Positions 17,486 to 25,823 of a stretch of 36,456 nt of DNA are shown in pieces. The DNA lies in assembly GCF_023516615.1 (NCBI RefSeq), contig NZ_JAMGBF010000100.1, positions 1-36,456 on the forward strand, in the 5' to 3' direction. The notes below the pieces were generated by a model. That model did not search any database and was not told the DNA's origin. It saw only the letters and a program-made list of their open reading frames with translations. A program made the position numbers and the translations under genes. How positions within the stretch are numbered: the stretch's first letter is position 1; the number at the start of each line of letters is the position of its first letter. This DNA is from Streptomyces panaciradicis (GTDB lineage: Bacteria > Actinomycetota > Actinomycetes > Streptomycetales > Streptomycetaceae).

Positions 17486-17688
17486 CTCGACGCACCGGGC
17501 GGCGACCGCTCGACGCACCGGCCCGGCACCGCTCAACGAGCCGGAGACACCCCGCTCGACGCACCGGCCCAGCACCGCTCCACAGGCCGGAGACACCCCC
17601 GCACGACGCACCGGAGGGCCCCGCTCGACGCACCGGAGGACCGCCGTTCGTCGTGCCCGGGCGGCCGCTCGGCGCACCGTCGGGACCG
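17486..17688. repeat. 23-bp tandem direct-repeat array (about 9 units)
   Basis: Unit starts at 17486, 17509, 17532, 17555, 17578, 17602, 17624, 17647 and 17668 give a period of 23 bp (21-24). The core is CTCGACGCACCGG, exact in units 1, 2, 4 and 7; units 3 and 5 share a variant ending GCCGGAGACACCCC, so units 2-3 and 4-5 form a 46-bp higher-order repeat. The array fills the gap between the divergent DUF6098-like gene and the acetate permease, between their promoters. It has no supported coding capacity. Confidence 0.85.
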
Positions 17689-17702
17689 TTCGCCGACGCC
17701 TG

Positions 17703-17727
17703 GACTGGCATGGCTTCGTTCGGGTAC
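17703..17727 (+). promoter_or_regulatory. Sigma-B-like promoter of the acetate permease-acs operon
   Basis: GACT-N15-GGGTAC exactly fits GNNT-N14-16-GGGTAC/T and lies 60 bp before the permease start, just downstream of the repeat array. A TAGGGT at 17738-17743 could serve as a second, housekeeping -10. Confidence 0.6.
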
Positions 17728-17786
17728 TTGGGGCGCCTAGGGTCCATTTGCACCTTTGTGCCCTCGGAGACAGGAGGCTGCTACTC

Positions 17787-18427
17787 ATGAGCACGCCAAC
17801 ATCCACTCCGGCCGGCAACATCGCCGACCCCGGTCCGCTCGGACTCGCCGCCTTCGCGGCCACGACCTTCGTCCTGAGCACCTTCAACGCCAATCTGATC
17901 ACCGACAAGAAGCTCGTCGCCGTCGTGCTCCCCCTCGCTCTCTTCTACGGAGGACTGGCCCAACTCCTGGCCGGCATGTGGGAGTTCCGCAAGGGCAACA
18001 CCTTCGGCGCGACCGCGTTCTGCTCGTACGGTGCCTTCTGGCTGTCGTACGCCGCCTTCGCCAAGTTCGTGGCCCCGGGCCTGCCCGCCGCCACCGCGCA
18101 TCAGGCGAGCGGCCTGTTCCTGCTGGTGTGGTCGATCTTCACGGTCTACATGACGGTCGCCGCGCTCCGTACGACCGGAGCGATCCTGGCGGTCTTCGTG
18201 ACCCTGTCGGCGACCTTCATCGTGCTGTGCGTCGCCGACTTCGCCCAGTCGGAGACCACCGTCAAGGCGGGCGGCTGGCTCGGTCTGGTGACGGCCGTGT
18301 GCGCCTGGTACGCGTCCTTCGCCGGTGTCACCAACTCCACCTCGGAACGTCCGGTCGTACCGGTCTTCCCGAACGTCGCCACGCGCCTGCACCTGCACCG
18401 GGGCGGACCGGTGGCCGGGGCACGGGC

Positions 18428-18431
<4 letters not shown>
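17787..18431 (+). CDS. satP: Acetate/succinate permease, GPR1/FUN34/YaaH family
   Basis: A 214-residue integral membrane protein with six hydrophobic segments. The family signature normally reading NPxPLGL appears as ADPGPLGLAAFAATTFVLST (about residues 13-32), followed by FYGGLAQLLAGMWEFRKGNT, another hallmark. The C-terminal segments include AVFVTLSATFIVLCVADF. Members form channels for acetate or succinate uptake. AGGAGG precedes the ATG by 9 nt. The stop overlaps the acs start (ATGA), so import and activation of acetate are translationally coupled. A sigma-B-like promoter and a 23-bp repeat array lie upstream. Confidence 0.9.
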
Positions 18432-20410
<1,979 letters not shown>

Positions 20411-20450
20411 GAGAGCGAGCTCGCGGGACCGTGGAACCGGCACGGCCCCG

Positions 20451-20530
20451 CCGCTCACACGCCCGGATACCGCAGCACAGCCGGCAGCCGCCGCTCACAC
20501 GCCCAGGTACCGCAGCACGGCCAGCACGCG
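20451..20530. repeat. 40-bp tandem duplication across the response-regulator stop codon
   Basis: Two adjacent 40-bp copies (20451-20490 and 20491-20530) match at 34 of 40 positions by hand alignment. The second copy contains the stop and last codons of the response regulator (minus strand); the first copy, just beyond the stop, would encode the similar tail AVLRYPGV plus another stop. It looks like a local duplication of the gene end. Confidence 0.75.
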
Positions 20531-21139
20531 CCGGTTGGCGTCCTGCGACACCGGCAGCCCCAACTTGCCGAAGATCGCGGCGACATGTTTCTCCACCGTG
20601 CCCGCCGACACCTCCAGGTGGCGGCCGATCGCGGCGTTCGAGCGGCCCTGCGCCATCAGTTCCAGCACTTCGCGTTCGCGTGCCGTGAGCGTCCCGATGC
20701 CGTCGACGCGCCGCGCCGCACCGGCGAGTTGGGTGACCACCTCGGGATCGAGGGCGGTCCCGCCGGCCGCGACCCGGGCCAACGCGTCGGTGAACTCCGC
20801 GACGTGGGCCACCCGGTCCTTGAGCAGATAGCCGACGCCCGCGGAACCGGCCGCGAGCAGCCGGGTGGCGTACCGGGTCTCGATGTACTGCGAGAACAGC
20901 AACACCGCGGTCCCCGGCCGCCGTTGCCTTATGTCGATCGCGGCCCGCAGGCCCTCGTCGGTGTGGGTCGGCGGCATCCTGATGTCCACCACGCTGACAT
21001 CGGGCCGGTGTCGGTCCACGGCCGCCCGCAGCGCGTCGGCGTCGCCGACGGTCGCGCACACCTCGTGGCCGCGGTCGGTGAGCATCAGGGCCAGCAGTTC
21101 CCGCAGCACGGCTGCGTCCTCCGCGATCACGACGCGCAT
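20495..21139 (-). CDS. NarL/LuxR family two-component response regulator
   Basis: A 214-residue regulator. The receiver domain (residues 1-115) has acidic pocket residues in VVIAEDAAV, the phosphoacceptor Asp52 in VVDIRMPPTHTDEG, and the conserved Lys in YLLKDRV. The C-terminal LuxR helix-turn-helix includes LTAREREVLELMAQGRSNAA, then IGRHLEVSAGTVEKHVAAIF. ATG 21139 (MRVVIAED) is preferred; an ATG three codons upstream is possible. A histidine kinase of the matching NarL type lies 2.4 kb away on the same strand and may be its partner. The 3' end is duplicated in tandem. Confidence 0.93.
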   Translation of the reverse strand: MRVVIAEDAAVLRELLALMLTDRGHEVCATVGDADALRAAVDRHRPDVSVVDIRMPPTHTDEGLRAAIDIRQRRPGTAVLLFSQYIETRYATRLLAAGSAGVGYLLKDRVAHVAEFTDALARVAAGGTALDPEVVTQLAGAARRVDGIGTLTAREREVLELMAQGRSNAAIGRHLEVSAGTVEKHVAAIFGKLGLPVSQDANRRVLAVLRYLGV

Positions 21140-21148
21140 GCCCGGCAT

Positions 21149-21247
21149 GATCCCGTAATTCGCTTGACCCCGCCACGGGGTGACACCGCATGGTGGCGGG
21201 ACACCACACGGCGTGGTGCCGGTCCGTCCGAGGAGGCAGCGGCAGCA
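21149..21247. promoter_or_regulatory. Divergent response-regulator / acetyltransferase region with alternative inverted repeats
   Basis: ACCCCGCCACGGGGT (21167-21181) is a 6-bp-arm inverted repeat. Its CCCGCCA (21169-21175) can alternatively pair with TGGCGGG (21194-21200). A further repeat, CACCAC-ACGGC-GTGGTG, spans 21202-21218. AGGAGG (21231-21236) is the ribosome site of the acetyltransferase. These may be operators or RNA hairpins. Confidence 0.4.
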
Positions 21248-22468
21248 ATGGAGATCCGTCCCACCACCGACGAGGACCTCGACGTCTTCGTCGACACGCT
21301 CCACGCCGCGTTCGGGCTGTTCCCCGAGACCCCGGCCGAAGGGGGCGGCGGGGTCTGGTGGTCGGCGCTGGAGATGGACCGCGGCCTGCTCGCCCGCACG
21401 GCGGACGGCAGGGCCGTGGGCACCGCCGCGTCGTACTCCTTCGAGCTCACCCTGCCCGGCAAGAACGTCGTCCCGGCCCCCGGTGTGACCGCCGTCGGCG
21501 TCCTGCCCTCGCACCGGCGCCAGGGTGTGCTCAGCGCGATGATGCGGCACCAGCTCACCGACCTGCGGAAACGCGGCGACTTCCTCTCGGTGCTGCTGGC
21601 CTCCGAGGCCCTGATCTACCGCAGGTTCGGCTACGGACCGGCGACCTACACGCAGCGGCTGACGGTGCCGCGCCACCGGGCGGCCCTCGCCCAGCCCCGG
21701 GCGGGCGGAGCGGCCGGCGCCCCGGCGACCGGCTCGGTCGAGGTGCTGCGGCGCGCCGAGTGCGGCGAGATCCTTGAGGAGGTCTACGACCGCTACCGCC
21801 GCTCCCAGCCCGGCGCGCTCTCCCGGCCGCACCGCTGGTGGGCCCTGCGCGCGGGACAGCCCCCGATCGCGCCCAAGCCGCGCTACATCGCCGTGCACCG
21901 GGACGCGGACGGCGTCCCGGACGGCTATGCCGGCTACTCGGTCGACTCGGGCACCCTGACGGTCGACGAGACCATATCCGCCGACGACGCCGCCTTCACG
22001 GCCCTGGCCCGGTTCGTCCTCGGACACGACCTGGTCACTCAGGTGGTCTTCAAGCACGTGCCGCCCGGGCACCCGCTGCGCTGGCAGCTCGCGGACTTCC
22101 GGGCCGGCCAGGAGAGCGACCACACCGACTGGCTCTGGGTACGGCTGCTCGACGTCCCGCGGGCGCTCACCGCGCGCGGGTGGTTCACGGACGGCGAGCT
22201 CGTCCTCGACGTCGACGACCCCTTCCTGGGCGAGCGGAACCGCTATCTGCTGTCCGTCCGGGACGGCAAGGCCGACTGCGTACCCACGGACCGGGCGCCC
22301 GACCTGTCCCTGGACATCGGCGACCTGGGCTCGGTCTACCTCGGCGGCACCGCACCGAGCACGCTCGTGCGGGCCGGACACGTCCGGGCCCACCGCCCGG
22401 GGGCGGCCGCCCTCGCCGACGCGTTCTTCGCGGCCGAGCGCACCCCGCACTGCCTGCACTGGTTCTGA
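21248..22468 (+). CDS. Eis-like GNAT N-acetyltransferase
   Basis: A 406-residue protein with the layout of the Eis/enhanced-intracellular-survival family. A first GNAT domain has the acetyl-CoA loop VGVLPSHRRQGVLSAMM (V-x4-R-x-x-G-x-L) at about residues 81-97 and SVLLASEALIYRRFGYGPA at about 112-130. A second GNAT-like domain is followed by a sterol-carrier-like C-terminal domain ending HCLHWF, where the C-terminal carboxylate is catalytic in Eis. Relatives acetylate aminoglycosides or lysine side chains at multiple positions; the substrate here is unknown. AGGAGG lies 11 nt before the ATG. Divergent from the response regulator. Confidence 0.88.
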   Translation: MEIRPTTDEDLDVFVDTLHAAFGLFPETPAEGGGGVWWSALEMDRGLLARTADGRAVGTAASYSFELTLPGKNVVPAPGVTAVGVLPSHRRQGVLSAMMRHQLTDLRKRGDFLSVLLASEALIYRRFGYGPATYTQRLTVPRHRAALAQPRAGGAAGAPATGSVEVLRRAECGEILEEVYDRYRRSQPGALSRPHRWWALRAGQPPIAPKPRYIAVHRDADGVPDGYAGYSVDSGTLTVDETISADDAAFTALARFVLGHDLVTQVVFKHVPPGHPLRWQLADFRAGQESDHTDWLWVRLLDVPRALTARGWFTDGELVLDVDDPFLGERNRYLLSVRDGKADCVPTDRAPDLSLDIGDLGSVYLGGTAPSTLVRAGHVRAHRPGAAALADAFFAAERTPHCLHWF

Positions 22469-22475
22469 GCCGCGG

Positions 22476-23111
22476 TCACAGCCGGAACGCCCTGGTCACC
22501 TCCTGGGTGAGGGCGTCCTCCGTCATGGTGGTGTCGACCGTGACGGCGCGCAGTCCCAGGCGCTCGGTCTCCGCCCACAGCTGTTCGGTGAAAAGGCCGT
22601 CGCGTTCGGCGAGGTTGCGGCCGGCCCGCTCCGGATCGCTGGTCCGCCACAGGAACCCTTCGCCGCGCGCCGAGCGGCTCCGGAAGGCGGCCCGTCGGAA
22701 GTCGGGGGTGGGCAGGAGCCAGACCGCGTGTTCGGGAGCGGCGAGGAGCGGCCGCACGAGGTGCGGCAGCAGCCGGAAGCCCTCGACGACGACGCAGGGG
22801 TGCGGCGGCAGCCGCAGCAGGTCCTCGACGATCAGCCCGAAGCCCTCGCCGCGGAACCAGTGGAAGGTCTCCAGCATGACGTGCGGAGGCCGGTTCACCC
22901 ATCGCTCGTCCATGTCCATGGCCAGGAACGCGTGCAGGAAGGGGGCTTCGTCGGGGGTGGTCCGGGCGGCGTGGTCCGGCATCACGTCGTCGGTCGCGCA
23001 GAGCCGCCAGCCGTGGCGGTCGGCGAGCCGGCGGGCGACCGTCGACTTGCCCGCGCCGCTCCCGCCGCCGATCCAGTAGACGTGCCGCAGTCGTGCGGCG
23101 AGGCCGGTCAT
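22476..23111 (-). CDS. P-loop NTPase / small-molecule kinase-like protein
   Basis: A 211-residue protein with a Walker A motif VYWIGGGSGAGKSTVARRLA (P-loop at about residues 15-23), then LCATDDVMPDHAAR and the acidic strand CVVVEGFRLLPHLV. LWRTSDPERAGRNLAERDGL resembles the lid region of nucleoside or shikimate-type kinases. It is soluble. The substrate is not predictable. Its ATG overlaps the stop of the glutaredoxin-like gene (ATGA), so it is translationally coupled to it and belongs to the histidine-kinase operon. It converges on the acetyltransferase with a 7-bp gap. Confidence 0.8.
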   Translation of the reverse strand: MTGLAARLRHVYWIGGGSGAGKSTVARRLADRHGWRLCATDDVMPDHAARTTPDEAPFLHAFLAMDMDERWVNRPPHVMLETFHWFRGEGFGLIVEDLLRLPPHPCVVVEGFRLLPHLVRPLLAAPEHAVWLLPTPDFRRAAFRSRSARGEGFLWRTSDPERAGRNLAERDGLFTEQLWAETERLGLRAVTVDTTMTEDALTQEVTRAFRL

Positions 23112-23545
23112 GGGGCGCCGGCGAGCTGTCGGCGCACCCAGTCCGGATCGGGGTTGGTGTGCGCCCGGCCCGCGACGACGACGGTCGGCACGGTCTCGTC
23201 GCCGCCGTTGGCGGCCCGCACCACCGCCGCGCCGGCGGGGTCGCGCCGGATGTCGACCCAGTGCAGCCGCCGGGCCCGACGGCCGAGCCGGAGCCGCAGG
23301 CGCACACAGTACGTGCAGCCCGGCCGCCAGTAGACGACGGGCCGGCCGTCCGCGGCGCTGCGGCGCTGCGCCTCCTGCGCCTTGACCGACTTGGGGAAGA
23401 TCAGGGGCGAGTTGACGGCCGCCGGCACCAGGAACACCAGCAGCACCACCGTGGCCTGGGCGGGACTGCCGTCGTGGGCAAGCTCCGCTGCCAGGGCCGC
23501 ACCGCACAGCACGAGCAGCAGGGGCGGCAGCCAAACGCGCGTCAT
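23108..23545 (-). CDS. Membrane-anchored glutaredoxin-like protein
   Basis: A 145-residue protein. Two hydrophobic segments (about residues 5-22 and 31-48) are followed by a glutaredoxin/thioredoxin-fold domain with PVVYWRPGCTYCVRLRLRL (redox pair Cys77-x-x-Cys80) and the cis-proline segment ETVPTVVVAG. The domain is expected on one membrane face, carrying out thiol-disulfide exchange, probably with mycothiol as in other actinobacteria. ATG 23545 is chosen; a GTG two codons earlier is also possible. The histidine kinase ends 9-15 bp upstream, and the NTPase gene overlaps downstream. Confidence 0.82.
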   Translation of the reverse strand: MTRVWLPPLLLVLCGAALAAELAHDGSPAQATVVLLVFLVPAAVNSPLIFPKSVKAQEAQRRSAADGRPVVYWRPGCTYCVRLRLRLGRRARRLHWVDIRRDPAGAAVVRAANGGDETVPTVVVAGRAHTNPDPDWVRRQLAGAP

Positions 23546-23560
23546 GGTCACGCAGGCTAC

Positions 23561-24922
23561 TCACGCACGCAGCGGCAGCACCACCGTCACCGTCGTGGGC
23601 CCACCCGCCGGACTGCTGATCTCCAGCGTGCCGTCGACCGTGCGGACGCGCTGCGCCAGCCCCGTCAGACCACTGCCGGTCCCCGCCCGTGCTCCGCCGC
23701 GCCCGTCGTCGCCGACGCACAGCCGCAGGGCGCCGTGCTGCCCGGTGACTCGCAGCACGGCGCGGCGGGCGCCGCTGTGCCGGATGACGTTGGTGAGCAG
23801 TTCGGCGGCGCAGAAGTAGGCGATCGTCTCGATGGCGGGGGTGGGCCGTTCGGGCACGTCGACGGCCAGCTCGACGGGGAGGGCGCTGCGTGCCGCGAGC
23901 GTGGCCAGGGCGTCGGGCAGACCCTCGTCGAGGGCGGGTGGATGGAGGCCGCGGGCCAGGTCGCGCAGCTCGGTCAGGGCCTCGGTGGCGTTGCGATGCG
24001 CCAGCTCCACCAGCTGCCGCACCCGGCCGGGGTCGGCCACCGGATCGCCGTCGGCGCCCAGCCGTTCCCTGGCCATGTCCAGGCTCAGGGCCAGCGCGAC
24101 GAGTCTCACCTGCGCCCCGTCGTGCAGGTCGCGTTCCACGCGGCGCAGCAGGGCCGCCGAGTCGTCGACGGCGAGGGCGCGGGTCTCCTCCAAGGCCCGT
24201 ACGCGCTCGGCCAGTTCGCCGGGTCCGAGCAGGGCCCGCACCAGCCACCGGTCGACGGCGACCACGCCCCGCGTGACCCAGGGCGCCGTCAGCAGGGTGA
24301 CCGCGCCGACGCCTGCCGCGACGAAGGTGCCCGCGAGGGAGGTGCTGTACGGTGCTCCCCCGCCCACCGGGAGCGGGGCGATCGTCGGCAGGTCCCGCCG
24401 GCCGAAAGCGGCCCAGCGCAGGGGCGCGGAGAGGTCGATCAGACCGGTGAGCCACCAGCCGGCCGCGTACATGCCGAAGGTGGCGACGGGCAGCTTCACC
24501 AGGACGTACGCCACCGACCGCCAGCCCGCCGCGTCCCGCAGCCGGGCGTCCAGCCGCGCGACCGCCCCTCCCGTCGGCCGCGCCCGTCCGGGCGCCGGCA
24601 CGCGCTCCCCCAGCAGCCCTGCGGCGAGCCGGCGGTGGACCGCGGAGAGGGCACGCGCGAGGCCGATCGCCGTGACGATCAGCAGCAGGCCGAGGACGGC
24701 ACCGAGGAGGGAGACGGTGAGGCCGGCGCCGAGGGCCAGGAACACGGCCACCGGGAGGAAGCCGGCCAGGGCGAGGGGAAAGCCGGCCAGGCAGTAGGCG
24801 AGTTCGGCCCCGGCGCGGGCGGTGAGGGGGGCGCCGAGGACGTTCCGCAGGGCGGGCCCCGTCCGTGATGCGGGGTGCTCGCGGGCGGGGCCGGGCGGAT
24901 GCTTCCAACCGGTCGTGGTCAC
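23561..24922 (-). CDS. Sensor histidine kinase, HisKA_3 (NarL/DesK) type
   Basis: A 453-residue membrane kinase. Hydrophobic segments at about residues 45-88 and 135-215 form the sensor-domain region. The dimerisation/phosphotransfer motif RRVERDLHDGAQVRLVALAL has phospho-His267. The ATPase domain has the N-box AAELLTNVIRHSGARRAVLR and the G-box GDDGRGGARAGTGSGLTGLA, ending in TTVTVVLPLRA. The start is GTG 24922; no ribosome site is visible, but a TAGCGT -10 box ends 8 nt upstream, consistent with leaderless translation. First gene of an operon with the glutaredoxin-like and NTPase genes. The matching response regulator is probably the NarL-type gene at 20495-21139. Confidence 0.92.
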   Translation of the reverse strand: MTTTGWKHPPGPAREHPASRTGPALRNVLGAPLTARAGAELAYCLAGFPLALAGFLPVAVFLALGAGLTVSLLGAVLGLLLIVTAIGLARALSAVHRRLAAGLLGERVPAPGRARPTGGAVARLDARLRDAAGWRSVAYVLVKLPVATFGMYAAGWWLTGLIDLSAPLRWAAFGRRDLPTIAPLPVGGGAPYSTSLAGTFVAAGVGAVTLLTAPWVTRGVVAVDRWLVRALLGPGELAERVRALEETRALAVDDSAALLRRVERDLHDGAQVRLVALALSLDMARERLGADGDPVADPGRVRQLVELAHRNATEALTELRDLARGLHPPALDEGLPDALATLAARSALPVELAVDVPERPTPAIETIAYFCAAELLTNVIRHSGARRAVLRVTGQHGALRLCVGDDGRGGARAGTGSGLTGLAQRVRTVDGTLEISSPAGGPTTVTVVLPLRA

Positions 24923-24929
24923 GGACGCG

Positions 24930-24958
24930 ACGCTACGGACGTACACCTTCCGACGGAA
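24930..24958 (-). promoter_or_regulatory. Candidate leaderless promoter of the histidine kinase
   Basis: On the minus strand TTCCGT (24958-24953) and TAGCGT (24935-24930) are 17 bp apart. Seven bases separate the -10 box from the GTG start, so transcription should begin at or next to the start codon. The -35 match is weak. Confidence 0.4.
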
Positions 24959-25076
24959 CACGGCGCTCCCCCGTCGCATCCGGGGGTTTTCCCCAGGCTT
25001 CCTGCGCCGCTGTCGGCGGCCCGCGTTAGTCTGCGCGCATCGGATCACCGACGGCGCGGAAGGGGGCTCACCGCCC

Positions 25077-25676
25077 ATGCTGATCGAACACCGCGGGCGG
25101 CGGCCGCTCGTCCCCGACTCCGCGTACGTGGCGCCCGGCGCGACCCTCTGCGGGGCGGTCGTCCTGGGTGAGGGCGCCCGGGTGCTGCACGGCGCCGTGC
25201 TGACGGCCGAGGACGGCGAGGTCCGCGTCGGCGCGCAGACGGTGGTGATGGAGCACGCCCTCGTGCGCGGACGCGCCCGGCATCCGGCCGTCGTCGGGGA
25301 CGCCGTGCTGATCGGCCCGCACACCCATGTCAACGGCGCGGTCGTCGAGGACGAGGTCTTCGTCGCCACGGGCGCCTCGCTCTTCCCGGGCTCGGTGGCG
25401 GGCGCGGGTGCCGAACTGCGCATCAACAGCGTGCTGCACGTGGGCTCCCGGCTCGCGCCCGGCACCGTCGTCCCCATCGGCTGGATCGCCGCGGGCGACC
25501 CGGCACGGCTCTTCGCGCCGGAGCAGCACGAGGAACTGTGGGAGGTGCAGCGCGAGTTGGACTTCCCGGGGACGGTGTACGGGGTGCCACGAGGGACGTC
25601 GATGCGCGACATCATGACCCGTCAGAGCGCGTTCTACGGCGCCCATCTGGACGACCGGGTACTCGACGACGAGTGA
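25077..25676 (+). CDS. Gamma-carbonic-anhydrase-like hexapeptide-repeat protein lacking canonical zinc ligands
   Basis: A 199-residue left-handed beta-helix protein: VPDSAYVAPGATLCGAVVLG, then VRVGAQTVVMEHALVRG, VVGDAVLIGPHTHVNGAVV and EVFVATGASLFPGSV, ending in a C-terminal helix. The alignment register is that of the gamma-carbonic anhydrase/PaaY/CaiE group. At the three positions that normally hold zinc-binding His I read Arg64, Pro81 and Asn86; His residues occur only at neighbouring positions (His82, His84). Anhydrase activity is therefore doubtful. ATG 25077 has AAGGGGG about 11 nt upstream, and a TAGTCT -10-like box lies at 25027-25032. Divergent from the histidine kinase. Confidence 0.85.
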   Translation: MLIEHRGRRPLVPDSAYVAPGATLCGAVVLGEGARVLHGAVLTAEDGEVRVGAQTVVMEHALVRGRARHPAVVGDAVLIGPHTHVNGAVVEDEVFVATGASLFPGSVAGAGAELRINSVLHVGSRLAPGTVVPIGWIAAGDPARLFAPEQHEELWEVQRELDFPGTVYGVPRGTSMRDIMTRQSAFYGAHLDDRVLDDE

Positions 25677-25714
25677 CGGCCTGCCAACTCCCGGAACTCC
25701 TCCGCCGATTGGCA

Positions 25715-25743
25715 TAGACCTGACCATGATCACCGGCTAGGAT
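25715..25743 (+). promoter_or_regulatory. Housekeeping-type promoter of the serine protease
   Basis: TAGACC (25715-25720) and TAGGAT (25738-25743) are 17 bp apart, a good vegetative promoter. The palindromic operator begins 15 bp downstream of the -10 box. Confidence 0.6.
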
Positions 25744-25758
25744 CTGCCGCGCACCCCC

Positions 25759-25772
25759 TGAGAGCGCTCTCA
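25759..25772. promoter_or_regulatory. CebR/LacI-type operator TGAGAGCGCTCTCA
   Basis: A perfect 14-bp palindrome just downstream of the protease promoter. It differs by one base per arm from the actinobacterial CebR/CelR site TGGGAGCGCTCCCA. The position around +10 fits roadblock repression by a LacI-family protein, which would tie protease production to carbohydrate status. The cognate repressor is unlikely to be the regulator at 6316, whose candidate sites are AACGTT-centred. Confidence 0.7.
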
Positions 25773-25823
25773 CCGTTCTGCTGTTCCACCCCCACCCTGC
25801 TGGAACAACGAAGGGGCACCCCC

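Noticed and set aside
17486..17688. CRISPR array
   Set aside because: Units are directly adjacent with no unique spacers, the repeats are degenerate and no cas gene is present.
17361..17753. Possible 131-codon N-terminal extension of the DUF6098-like protein
   Set aside because: It runs through the 23-bp repeats and the sigma-B-like promoter; translation is low-complexity Arg/Pro/Gly and the family-like start is the ATG at 17360.
20415..20424. Palindrome GCGAGCTCGC after acs as a terminator or operator
   Set aside because: A self-complementary 10-mer without a loop in very GC-rich DNA is likely to occur by chance, and nothing else supports it.
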